Shown in pieces: positions 35,098 to 44,078 of a stretch of 64,000 nucleotides of DNA. A program made the translations under genes and the position numbers. The notes under the pieces are model-generated. The model did not search any database and was not told the origin of the DNA. It was given only the letters and a program-made list of their open reading frames with translations. Each line of letters opens with the position of its first letter. Position 1 is the stretch's first letter. The DNA comes from Deltaproteobacteria bacterium (GTDB taxonomy: Bacteria > Desulfobacterota > Desulfobacteria > Desulfobacterales > Desulfatirhabdiaceae), in assembly GCA_016219185.1 (NCBI GenBank), contig JACRBZ010000010.1, forward strand, positions 124,001 to 188,000. Reading direction: 5' to 3'.

Positions 35098-37359
35098 ATG
35101 AACCGCAAGGATAAGCGGCACGAAGAAGTCCCGCGCGGGAGGGCCGATGAGATGGCCCTGGGAAAAGCGCCTCTGTTGCCGGAAAACCTTAAGGCCTTGT
35201 CGCCCGAAGAAACCCGGCGGATGATCCACGAAATGCGCGTGCATCAGATTGAATTGGAGACGCAGACCGAGGAACTACGCAGGGCACAGGCGGAACTGGA
35301 CGCCGCGCGTGCGTGTTATTACGACCTTTACGACCTGGCGCCGGTGGGCTATTGTACCATCTCCGAAAAGGGGCTGATCCTGGAGGCCAACCTCACCGCC
35401 GCCATTCTGCTGGGTATCGCCCGGCGCGCGTTGACCCAGCAGCCGATTTCCCGGTTCATTCTCAAAGAGGACCAGCACGTCTACTACCTGCACCGCAAAC
35501 AGCTTTTTGAGACCGGTGAACCGCAGGTGTACGAACTGCGGATGGTGAAAAACGACGGAACGCCACTCTGGGCGCATCTGGCAACGACCGCCGCGCTGGA
35601 CGCCGACGGCGCGCCCGTGAGTCGGGTCGTGATGAGTGACATCACCGAGCACAAGCAGGCCGAAGAGGCGCTCCGCAAGAGCGAGCGATACGCTCTGACT
35701 CTCACTGCGGTAAACGACGGGCTCTGGGATTGGCACATTCCGAGCGGTAACGCTTTTTTCAGTGCCCTGTATTACGCGATATTGGGCTACGAGGACGGAG
35801 AATTCCCCGCTACATACGATTCCTGGCGGTTACGCGTCCACCCGGAGGACATCGACAATATCGCATACGAAGTTCAAAACAGCATCAAAAGCGGCGGCGG
35901 CTTAAACACCGATCTCAGAATGAGAAAAAAAACCGGTGAGTGGCTCTGGGTTTGCATCCGCGGCATGACGATAGAGAGGGACGCGGACGGCAAGGCACTC
36001 CGGATGGTCGGCATGATGAGCGACATCACCGAGCGCAAACGGGCGGGAACATACGGAGAAATGTACCGGGAAGTCCTGCAGATACTGAACGAAATGGGAG
36101 ATCTGCGGGATTCGATCCAACGCGTTCTCGCCGCATTGATGATACGGACCGGATTCGATGCCGTGGGCATTCGTCTGCAAGACGGGGATGACTTTCCGTA
36201 TTTCGGCCAGAAAGGCTTTTCGAGTGATTTTCTGCTGACGGAAAACACGCTGATCGCGCGCCCCGCGGATGACGGCGTATGCCGGCACAAAGACGGCAAC
36301 GCCGGGCTGGAATGTATCTGTGGTCTGGTCATCTCCGGCAAGACCGACCCGGCCAATCCGCTCTTCACCCCAGGGGGAAGCTTCTGGACGAACGATTCAT
36401 CTCAACTTCTGAACATTGCCCCCGACGAAGACCCCAGGCTTCGTCCCCGCAACCAATGCATCCATCAAGGCTATGCCTCCATGGCGCTTGTGCCCATTCG
36501 GAACAAGGATCGGAATATCGGTCTGATCCAGCTTAACGACCGGAGCAAAGGATGTTTCACCCTGGATTCGGTTGTACTCCTGGAAGGAATCGCATCGCAT
36601 ATCGGAGCTGCACTGATGCGCAAGCGTGCCGAGGAGGCCTTGCGGAAATCTGAAATGGCGCAACGGACCTCGCTGGCGGAAAAAGAGGTGCTGCTCAAGG
36701 AAGTCCATCACCGGGTCAAGAATAACCTGGCCGCCATTATGGGGCTTCTGGATCTGCAGGGTCAGACGATGGACCACGAGCCGGCCAGAGCCACCCTGAC
36801 GGAACTGAGCGCCAAGATCAGGTCCATGGCGCTCGTCCACGAGCAGCTTTACCAGTCCGATGACTTCTCCCGGATTGATTTTCAGGATTACCTCGAGGCG
36901 TTGATCGGTCATCTGCGTTCTTACTATAAGCGTTCCGCGGATATCCACTTCAGCATGGCAGCAACGGGCGTCGTGATGGGCCTTGACATCGCCGTGCCCT
37001 GCGGGCTGCTCATTACCGAACTGGTGACCAACGCCCTCAAGTACGCATTCCCGGCGGACCGGCCATGCCCCGGGGCCGGCGGCTGCGAAATCACCGTCTC
37101 GGCGACATGGGACGGCGCAACCTATACTTTGATCGTGGCCGACAACGGCGTGGGACTGCCCGCCAACCTGGACTGGACGAACACGAAGACCCTGGGCCTG
37201 CTGCTGGTCAAAATGCTCGGGCAGCACCAGCTTCAGGGCCGTATCGAACTGAATCGCACCAGCGGGACCATGTTCCGGCTCCGGTTTGCCCCCAGGGAGA
37301 TGCATGGTTTCAGGGAAAATACGGATGGGTCCCGGCAAGTTCCGCAGGGTCGAATCTGA
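35098..37359 (+). CDS. PAS-PAS-GAF HisKA_2 sensor kinase
   Basis: A 753-residue cytoplasmic kinase. Lead-in helix 25-65, PAS (66-180), PAS (190-310), GAF (325-505) with the cysteine motif LECICGLVISG, HisKA_2 with HHRVKNNL (His537/538), and HATPase_c. It is a close paralog of the kinase at 22248: the first PAS, the GAF and the kinase are shared, while the middle part differs. The start at 35098 matches the paralog's N-terminus, though the ribosome site is weak. Unlike the other three it has no receiver gene next to it; a cheW gene follows. Confidence 0.86.
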   Translation: MNRKDKRHEEVPRGRADEMALGKAPLLPENLKALSPEETRRMIHEMRVHQIELETQTEELRRAQAELDAARACYYDLYDLAPVGYCTISEKGLILEANLTAAILLGIARRALTQQPISRFILKEDQHVYYLHRKQLFETGEPQVYELRMVKNDGTPLWAHLATTAALDADGAPVSRVVMSDITEHKQAEEALRKSERYALTLTAVNDGLWDWHIPSGNAFFSALYYAILGYEDGEFPATYDSWRLRVHPEDIDNIAYEVQNSIKSGGGLNTDLRMRKKTGEWLWVCIRGMTIERDADGKALRMVGMMSDITERKRAGTYGEMYREVLQILNEMGDLRDSIQRVLAALMIRTGFDAVGIRLQDGDDFPYFGQKGFSSDFLLTENTLIARPADDGVCRHKDGNAGLECICGLVISGKTDPANPLFTPGGSFWTNDSSQLLNIAPDEDPRLRPRNQCIHQGYASMALVPIRNKDRNIGLIQLNDRSKGCFTLDSVVLLEGIASHIGAALMRKRAEEALRKSEMAQRTSLAEKEVLLKEVHHRVKNNLAAIMGLLDLQGQTMDHEPARATLTELSAKIRSMALVHEQLYQSDDFSRIDFQDYLEALIGHLRSYYKRSADIHFSMAATGVVMGLDIAVPCGLLITELVTNALKYAFPADRPCPGAGGCEITVSATWDGATYTLIVADNGVGLPANLDWTNTKTLGLLLVKMLGQHQLQGRIELNRTSGTMFRLRFAPREMHGFRENTDGSRQVPQGRI

Positions 37360-37440
37360 TTTGCAGGCTGTGAACGAATTCGGGGTTACCAGGCCAAATT
37401 ACCCGACAATTCAGTGAATTCAAGTGCGCGAGTGAAAAAT

Positions 37441-37896
37441 ATGGACTTATTTGTGCAGTTGGTTGTCTTTTCTCTGGACGGGCAGCGATATGCCTTGCGT
37501 CTTTCCGCGGTGGAGAGAATCGTTTCAGCCGTGGAAATAACGCCCTTGCCCGTAGCGCCCGAGATTGTGCTGGGCATGATCAATGTTGAGGGCCGGATTG
37601 TTCCCGTTATAAATATTCGAAAGAGGTTCCGGCTCCCGGAGATGGAGATGCGCCTTAGCGATCATCTCATCATTGCACGGACGGTCAGGCGCAGGGTGGC
37701 CTTTCTGGCCGACTCCGTATCCGGACTCATCGAGGTTCCTTTGGCTGAGGTGATCGGGGCATCGAAAATCCTGCCCCGAATCGCGTACGTGGAAGGCGTT
37801 GCAAAACTTAAGGATGGCATGGCGCTCATTCACGACCTCGATGGATTTCTCTCTCTGGAAGAAGAAAAAAAAATCGATGAAATGGTGAGTCGGTGA
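37441..37896 (+). CDS. cheW: CheW-type coupling protein
   Basis: A 151-residue single-domain coupling protein (LVVFSLDGQRYALRLSAVERIV, PEIVLGMINVEGRIVPVINIRKRF). It links an MCP to CheA. It is the first gene of a Wsp-like operon. Several in-frame start codons exist; the ATG at 37441 fits the domain boundary best, with no clear ribosome site. The final codons and the stop lie inside an inverted copy of the short repeat seen at 27 and 31 kb. Confidence 0.88.
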   Translation: MDLFVQLVVFSLDGQRYALRLSAVERIVSAVEITPLPVAPEIVLGMINVEGRIVPVINIRKRFRLPEMEMRLSDHLIIARTVRRRVAFLADSVSGLIEVPLAEVIGASKILPRIAYVEGVAKLKDGMALIHDLDGFLSLEEEKKIDEMVSR

Positions 37897-37931
37897 GTCG
37901 ATTACAGCTTTTCCCCATTCACCCATTCACC
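37884..37931 (-). repeat. 8-bp repeat element, copy 3 (inverted)
   Basis: Read on the minus strand it gives GGTGAATGGGTGAATGGGGA, then AAAGCTG, a variable centre, and ending GACTCACCGACTCACC. It is thus an inverted copy of the element at 31426-31474 with a few differences in the centre. It overlaps the 3' end of cheW and supplies its last residues and stop. Confidence 0.75.
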
Positions 37932-37952
37932 GTATCTTGATCCCGGAGAACG

Positions 37953-39509
37953 ATGACGGAAAGCATATCTGAAAGACATTTGTCACGGCTCAGCGTTTTT
38001 GTTGCCGCCAGAATGGGCCTGCACTTTCCCAGGGAGCGACGGAGCGATCTGGAAAGAGCGATCGGGTCCGCGGCCCGCGAGCTGGATTTTTCAGATACCG
38101 AATCCTGCATCGAATGGTTCCTGTCATCATCATCGTCAAGGAGTCACATCAAGATCCTGGCCAGCCACCTTACAATCGGAGAAACTTATTTCTTTCGGGA
38201 CAGGAGGGTTTTTGAAGTTCTTGAAACACAAATTCTTCCCGAACTGATCCACTCCCGGCGGGCGGGCGGAAAATGCATCAGGATCTGGAGCGCCGGCTGC
38301 GCAACGGGTGAAGAGCCTTATTCAATTGCAATTCTTCTCTGCAAGATGATTCCTGATCTCCAGGATTGGAATATTACGATTCTGGCAACCGACATCAACC
38401 CCCGCTTTCTTAAAAAAGCCGCCGAAGGCGTGTATGGCCAATGGTCTTTCCGTGACATGGAGCCGGGGATCAAGGAGAGATACTTCAGACAAACAAAAGA
38501 CGGCGGTTTTGAGATACTCCCCCACATAAAAACAATGGTCACGTTTTCCTACCTCAATCTTGCGGAAGGTCCCTATCCGTCGTTTTTCCAAAATACCAAT
38601 GCAATGGATGTGATTTTTTGCCGCAATGTACTCATGTATTTCGTCCCGGAGCTGGCGAAGAAAGTGGTCCGAAATCTTCACCGCTCCCTCGTGAACGGCG
38701 GCTATCTGATTGTCAGTCCCAGCGAGTCATCCCACATTCTGTTATCCCAATTCGGCACGGTGCGATTCCCGGGCGCGATTTTTTACAGAAAAGAGAATCA
38801 ACCGGTTTCGGCCGCTGAAGATGTTTCATGCAAACCGTTTGAGGGGCCAAATATCCCGTTCACTCCGGCTGTCGAATTTATACCCCATCGTGGTGTCGCC
38901 CCCGTATCCGAAGCCCGAAACATGCAACTCACCTCGCAATCTGGGGACCGCGACCCGCAGTTCCAGGCTTCAAATCCGAATCCCGAAGCTCAACTCCGGC
39001 ATGAGCTCTATCGGAAAGCCTTATCTCTTTTTGAGACCGGTTGTTATGCCGAGGCGATAAAAAAGACCGAGGATCTGCTTTCGCAATATCCATCCAGCGC
39101 CAGAGGCATGGCTCTGCTGGCGCGTATCCACGCCAATTCGGGCCAGCTCGACAAAGCCCTGGAATGGTGTGAAAGGGCCATTGCCGCCGAAAAACTGAAT
39201 ACCGGCTTCCATTACCTCATGGCAACCATTCTACTGGAATTGCGTCGCACGGAAGACGCCACGCTTTCGTTCAAACGGACACTTTATCTTGACCCGAACT
39301 TCATTATGGCATACGTGGCCCTGGGGAGTATCAGCCGACAACACGGCAGGCATAAGGAAGCAGCGAAGCATTTCGAAAATGCTCTCTTGCTTTTGTCTGC
39401 CAAACCGTCGGATGGTATGTTGCCTGAATCGGAGGGGATAACCGCGGGAAGATTGACGGAAATCATTCAGGTCATGCAGCGGGCAAAAGATCGGGAGGTG
39501 ATTTCATGA
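37953..39509 (+). CDS. CheR-type methyltransferase with C-terminal TPR repeats
   Basis: A 518-residue protein. CheR N-terminal helical domain (5-75), SAM-dependent methyltransferase domain (80-275) with IWSAGCATGEEPYSIAILL (SAM site), ATDINPRFL and VIFCRNVLMYF, then a linker and at least three TPR units (about 350-490). It methylates glutamates of chemoreceptors. The CheR-TPR layout matches WspC. It overlaps the next gene by 4 bp (ATGA). Confidence 0.93.
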   Translation: MTESISERHLSRLSVFVAARMGLHFPRERRSDLERAIGSAARELDFSDTESCIEWFLSSSSSRSHIKILASHLTIGETYFFRDRRVFEVLETQILPELIHSRRAGGKCIRIWSAGCATGEEPYSIAILLCKMIPDLQDWNITILATDINPRFLKKAAEGVYGQWSFRDMEPGIKERYFRQTKDGGFEILPHIKTMVTFSYLNLAEGPYPSFFQNTNAMDVIFCRNVLMYFVPELAKKVVRNLHRSLVNGGYLIVSPSESSHILLSQFGTVRFPGAIFYRKENQPVSAAEDVSCKPFEGPNIPFTPAVEFIPHRGVAPVSEARNMQLTSQSGDRDPQFQASNPNPEAQLRHELYRKALSLFETGCYAEAIKKTEDLLSQYPSSARGMALLARIHANSGQLDKALEWCERAIAAEKLNTGFHYLMATILLELRRTEDATLSFKRTLYLDPNFIMAYVALGSISRQHGRHKEAAKHFENALLLLSAKPSDGMLPESEGITAGRLTEIIQVMQRAKDREVIS

Positions 39510-40105
39510 GTCATGGGCAAATCGACTGGAACGAAATCCATCGTCGCCTTGAGGCGATTCATGCTTCCATAGAAAATGGATTTTCAACGAGCCCCGAAGA
39601 TAAGAAAAGAATCCTTAAGGCACGAGCGGATCTGCTGGCACGGGAGCCGGAAGATACAGCGGATGGAGACGCCATTGAAATCGTGGAGTTCAAGCTGGCA
39701 AATGAGCATTACGCGATGGAGTCACGCTATGTACGCGAGATCTACCCGCTGAAAAACTATACCCCCCTTCCCTGTACGCCACCGTTTGTTCTCGGGCTGT
39801 TGAATATTCGGGGGCGAATCGTTTCCATCGTCGATATCAAAAAATTTTTCGACATGCCTGAAAAAGGAATCGGCGATCTCAATAAAGTCATCATTATCCA
39901 TGACGACAGGATGGAATTCGGTATCCTTGCCGATTCCATACTTGGTGTTCGAAACATTGCCATGAGAGAAATCCAGCCGTCGCTTCCCACGCTTACGGGC
40001 ATCCGCGAGGAATATCTCAAGGGCATTACCGGAGAGCAAATGGTGGTTTTGGATGCGCGCAAGCTTTTGGAAGACAAGAAGATGATCGTCCATCAAGAAG
40101 CATGA
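39506..40105 (+). CDS. Second CheW-type coupling protein with N-terminal extension
   Basis: A 199-residue protein with a helical extension of about 60 residues followed by a CheW domain (EIVEFKLANEHYAMESRYVREIY, PPFVLGLLNIRGRIVSIVDIKKFF). Two CheW proteins flanking CheR-TPR is the arrangement of Wsp-type systems (WspB and WspD). The start codon lies inside the cheR stop region, so translation is coupled. Confidence 0.92.
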   Translation: MSHGQIDWNEIHRRLEAIHASIENGFSTSPEDKKRILKARADLLAREPEDTADGDAIEIVEFKLANEHYAMESRYVREIYPLKNYTPLPCTPPFVLGLLNIRGRIVSIVDIKKFFDMPEKGIGDLNKVIIIHDDRMEFGILADSILGVRNIAMREIQPSLPTLTGIREEYLKGITGEQMVVLDARKLLEDKKMIVHQEA

Positions 40106-40127
40106 TCATAAATAAGGAGGGTTGGAT

Positions 40128-41765
40128 ATGAAATGGTTTCTCAATCTCGCAACGCGAACCAAACTGTTTCTGGGTTTTGGACTGATGATTGCGCTTCTGG
40201 CGCTGGTGATCGGGATCTCCTACAAGTGCATCATGACAATGCATCAGTGGGTGAGAAGCCTTGCAGAAGTGGAATTTGCCAACGTTGCAAACCTCAAGGA
40301 TGTTCAGTTCAACCAGAACGTCATTCGTGGGGATTCAATAGCTGCGCTGGTAATGACGGACCGGGGCGCCCGGCAAGCGTTGTTCAAGGATGGCGATGAG
40401 TGTACCAAAAGAAATGATGAACTTGTGAGGAAACTTCTCGATCGCGAAAAGAATCACCCGGAGCATCACGCCAGACTTGAGGAATTTGATGAAATACGAA
40501 AGATCTTTCGCGAGACAAGAGAAAAGCAGGTTGTGCCGCTGATCCTTGAAGGCAAGAGCAAGGAAGCCATGGAACTGGCCACCGGCATTCAGGCCGAGCG
40601 CAATCAAAAGATGGGCGTTATTGTTGCGGAACTGGTGCGTGAAGCAGAAAAAGAAGCACAAAATGCCGTCTCTCTTTCCGTGGAGACCGCAAGTGAATCG
40701 ATCCGCATCCTGCTGGTCGTGGGAGCCATAACACTGGGTCTGGCCGTGGGTTTCACGTTGCTTCTGAGCCGGGTTATCGCCTCCCCGCTAAACGAGATAT
40801 CACGTACCGCCGAGCAAATTGTCACAGGAGATCTGACCGTCAACGTGCCTGTTGACGACAGGGGGGATGAGGTAGGCGTTCTGGCCGCGGCCTTTCGCAA
40901 AATGGTGGCAACCCTGCGGGATGTGAACAAAAAAATTATAGAAGGGGTAACGGTTCTTTTCTCCTCGGCCACCGAAATCATGACTTCAACGTCTCAACTG
41001 GTTTCAAGTGCCACGGAGACAGCCGCCGCGGTGTCCGAAACCACCACGACCGTGGAGGAAGTAAAACAGACCGCGCAGGTTTCAGCCGAAAAATCAAAGA
41101 GTGTTTCAGAAAGCGCGCAAAAAGCGGCATCCGTTGCGCAGCAAGGCAGTGCCGCGGTAACAAAGACCGTCGATGAAATCAACAATATCCGGATATTGAT
41201 GGAAACGGTGGCCGAAAGCGTTGTGAAACTGAGCGAGCAGACGCTGGCCATCGGAGAGATCATCACTTCGGTCAGCGATCTGGCGCAGCAGTCCAATCTA
41301 CTGGCGGTAAACGCCGCCATAGAGGCATCAAAGGCCGGAGAGCACGGCAGAGGATTTGCGGTCGTGGCTCAGGAAATAAAAATTCTGGCGGATCAATCGA
41401 AACAGGCAACCGAGCAGGTGCGGGATATCCTCGGCGATATACAAAAAGCCACCAGTTCATCGGTGATGGCCGCCGAACAGGTGAGCAAAGCGGTCGATGG
41501 GGCCGTTAAGCAGGCGGCTCACTCGGGCGAATCCATTGGAAGACTGGCCGAGAGCATTACGGAATCGGCGAACGCGGCCACGCAGATTGCGGCTTCCAGC
41601 CAGCAGCAGTTTGTGGGTATCGATCAAATCTCGCTGGCAATGGAGAACATCAAGCAGGCGTCCCAGCAGAACGTGGCAGGAGCCAAACAGGCGGAACAGG
41701 CAGCGCATAACTTGAATGCACTCGGACATAAGCTTAAAGAGATGGTGGAAAAATTTCGCGTATAG
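40128..41765 (+). CDS. Methyl-accepting chemotaxis protein (4HB type)
   Basis: A 545-residue receptor. TM1 at 12-34, a helical periplasmic domain of about 155 residues (4HB_MCP-like), TM2 at about 190-212, HAMP (213-265; SRVIASPLNEISRTAEQIVTGD), then the cytoplasmic signalling domain. The hairpin tip is close to consensus: SDLAQQSNLLAVNAAIEASKAGEHGRGFAVVA. GGAGG at 40116-40120 decides the ATG at 40128 over an upstream TTG. It is the receptor of the Wsp-like operon. The ligand is unknown. Confidence 0.92.
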   Translation: MKWFLNLATRTKLFLGFGLMIALLALVIGISYKCIMTMHQWVRSLAEVEFANVANLKDVQFNQNVIRGDSIAALVMTDRGARQALFKDGDECTKRNDELVRKLLDREKNHPEHHARLEEFDEIRKIFRETREKQVVPLILEGKSKEAMELATGIQAERNQKMGVIVAELVREAEKEAQNAVSLSVETASESIRILLVVGAITLGLAVGFTLLLSRVIASPLNEISRTAEQIVTGDLTVNVPVDDRGDEVGVLAAAFRKMVATLRDVNKKIIEGVTVLFSSATEIMTSTSQLVSSATETAAAVSETTTTVEEVKQTAQVSAEKSKSVSESAQKAASVAQQGSAAVTKTVDEINNIRILMETVAESVVKLSEQTLAIGEIITSVSDLAQQSNLLAVNAAIEASKAGEHGRGFAVVAQEIKILADQSKQATEQVRDILGDIQKATSSSVMAAEQVSKAVDGAVKQAAHSGESIGRLAESITESANAATQIAASSQQQFVGIDQISLAMENIKQASQQNVAGAKQAEQAAHNLNALGHKLKEMVEKFRV

Positions 41766-41789
41766 TCGGCAGGTTCAGGAGGAAGTGGC

Positions 41790-44078
41790 ATGGACCGGAA
41801 CGATGAAGAAATTCTGAAGAAGCTCCTGCCCATATTTAAAATCGAGGCGCAGGATCATCTCAAGGTGATGTTCACCGGTCTGATGGGGATCGAGAAGAGC
41901 GACCCCGAAAAGCGGGCCGAGATTATCGAGACGGTTTACAGGGAATCTCACAGCCTGAAGGGCGCGGCCCGTTCCGTAAATCGGTCCGACATTGCAGTTC
42001 TCTGCCAGTCGATGGAAAGCGTCTTTTCCGCATTGAAACACAAAGAGATCATCCTCTCATCCCGGATGCTGGATCTGCTTCATCAGACGGTCGCCAGCAC
42101 CTCTAAACTTGTTGCCGGGGAAGCGCTTTCCCCTTGCGAAGAATCGGAGATAGCGGCGCTGATCCGTGCGCTTGAAAAGACGATACAAAAACAAAAGCAC
42201 GCGGCCCCGGCCCGGGAAGCGGCAGGAGATATGGAGTCCGATACCGTGGCCGGGGAACAGGTGCCGGGAGAGGAGAAATCGCCGGCCGTTGAACCGGCTT
42301 TGATCGCCAAAAACTGTGCTTCCCCTGAAATTCCCGCAGCGGTTGTGCCCGTGCCAACGCTGACGGGAACCATAAGGATGTCCACGGCAAAGCTCGATGC
42401 CATCCTCCTGCGGGCCGAAGAGATGCTCTCCGTGAAACTTGCGACCGGTCGGCATACCGGCGAGCTCAGGGAGTTGAGGAAGACATTTGTCCGGTGGAAA
42501 AAGGAACGAGCGAAAAACAGGCCATGCAAGACAGCCGGCCGGGAAGCGGTAAAAGAAATTGACGATGACAAATCGTTTCTGGCATCATTTGAGTCCGGAT
42601 TGACAACGCTTGTAAAGGCGGCTGAGTATGACCACCGGTCGCTTGGAACCATGGTCGATGCGCTGCTCGATGATATGAAGAAAACGATGATGCTTCCTTT
42701 TTCATCCCTTGTCGAGATTTTCCCGAAGCTTGTGCGCGACCTCTCGCGGGATGCCGGCAAGGAAGTGGACTTGACGACCGATGGCAACGAGATTGAAATA
42801 GACAGGCGCGTATTGGAGGAGTTGAAAGGCCCGCTCATCCATCTGGTGAGAAACTGCATTGACCACGGCATTGAAACAACCGAAGAGCGCAAGAGAAAAG
42901 GAAAGCCGCTCCGCGGAAACATTAGGATCGGGGTCTCCTCCCGGGACAGCAGCATTGAGATCACGGTTTCCGATGATGGCGCCGGAATTGATGCATTAAA
43001 AGTGAAAGCCGCGGCTGAAAAGTGCGGGGCAATATCCCGGGAAGAAGCCCAAAGCCTGGATGAACACGAGACGCAGCTTTTGATTTTCCGGTCCGGGGTC
43101 ACCACCAGCCCCATCATTACGGACATCTCCGGCAGAGGATTGGGGTCAGCCATTGTAAAAGAAAAAGTCGAAAAATTAAACGGCACCATCGCAATGGATA
43201 CCCAGCCGGATATCGGGACAACGTTCAGATTGATCGTTCCCCTTACCCTGGCAACGTTCCGGGGGGTCCTCGTCAGAATGGGCGAACAGCTCTTCGTTCT
43301 TCCGTCCGCAAATATTGAAAGGGTGGCCCGGGTCAAAAAAGAGGGGATACAAACCGTGGAGCATCGTGAAACCATCGCCTTGGATGGTCAGACGATCTCG
43401 CTGGCAAGACTCGGGGACGTATTGGAGCTTAAAACAGGGGCTGACCGATCTGGCTCCGACGATTCCCTGGTGCAGGTCGTGGTGCTCGGTTCCGCGGGAA
43501 AGCGCATGGCTTTTGTGGTGGATGAAATCCTTCACGAACAGGAAGTTTTGGTTAAAACTCTCGGAAGTCAGCTTTCGCGTGTGCGCAACATTGCCGGCGC
43601 CACGCTTCTCGGGAGCGGGAAAGTCGTGCCGATCCTGAATGTCCCCGATTTGATGATTTCCGCCGTAAAAGTCGCGCCGATTTCCGCGGGAGCCGTTGTT
43701 GAAGGCCCCTCCAAAAGGATATCCATTCTGGTCGTGGAGGACTCGATCACGGCGCGAGCCCTGCTGAAAGGCATCCTGGAGTCGACCGGTTACGATGTCA
43801 CGACAGCCGTGGACGGCCTTGATGCGCTTACCGCATTAAAAACGCGGGAATTTGATCTGGTGGTGTCGGATGTCGAGATGCCGAGGATGAACGGGTTTGA
43901 CCTTACGGCAAAGATACGCACGGACAAGAAGCTTTCGGAATTGCCCGTTGTGCTGGTGACCGCACTCGAATCACGTGAAGACAGGGAGCGCGGAATAGAT
44001 GTCGGTGCAAACGCCTATATTGTGAAGAGCAGCTTTGAGCAGAGCAATTTATTGGAGGTTGTCGGAAGACTCACATGA
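41790..44078 (+). CDS. CheA-REC hybrid kinase
   Basis: A 762-residue kinase. Hpt domain with His54 (ESHSLKGAARSV), a poorly conserved linker rich in Ala, Pro and Glu (130-190), dimerisation region, HATPase_c (about 350-490; HLVRNCIDHGIE, DDGAGID, GRGLGSAIV), CheW-like domain (490-630), and a C-terminal receiver (about 642-760; VVSDVEMPRMNG). CheA with a fused receiver is the WspE/FrzE layout. It overlaps cheB by 4 bp. Confidence 0.94.
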   Translation: MDRNDEEILKKLLPIFKIEAQDHLKVMFTGLMGIEKSDPEKRAEIIETVYRESHSLKGAARSVNRSDIAVLCQSMESVFSALKHKEIILSSRMLDLLHQTVASTSKLVAGEALSPCEESEIAALIRALEKTIQKQKHAAPAREAAGDMESDTVAGEQVPGEEKSPAVEPALIAKNCASPEIPAAVVPVPTLTGTIRMSTAKLDAILLRAEEMLSVKLATGRHTGELRELRKTFVRWKKERAKNRPCKTAGREAVKEIDDDKSFLASFESGLTTLVKAAEYDHRSLGTMVDALLDDMKKTMMLPFSSLVEIFPKLVRDLSRDAGKEVDLTTDGNEIEIDRRVLEELKGPLIHLVRNCIDHGIETTEERKRKGKPLRGNIRIGVSSRDSSIEITVSDDGAGIDALKVKAAAEKCGAISREEAQSLDEHETQLLIFRSGVTTSPIITDISGRGLGSAIVKEKVEKLNGTIAMDTQPDIGTTFRLIVPLTLATFRGVLVRMGEQLFVLPSANIERVARVKKEGIQTVEHRETIALDGQTISLARLGDVLELKTGADRSGSDDSLVQVVVLGSAGKRMAFVVDEILHEQEVLVKTLGSQLSRVRNIAGATLLGSGKVVPILNVPDLMISAVKVAPISAGAVVEGPSKRISILVVEDSITARALLKGILESTGYDVTTAVDGLDALTALKTREFDLVVSDVEMPRMNGFDLTAKIRTDKKLSELPVVLVTALESREDRERGIDVGANAYIVKSSFEQSNLLEVVGRLT

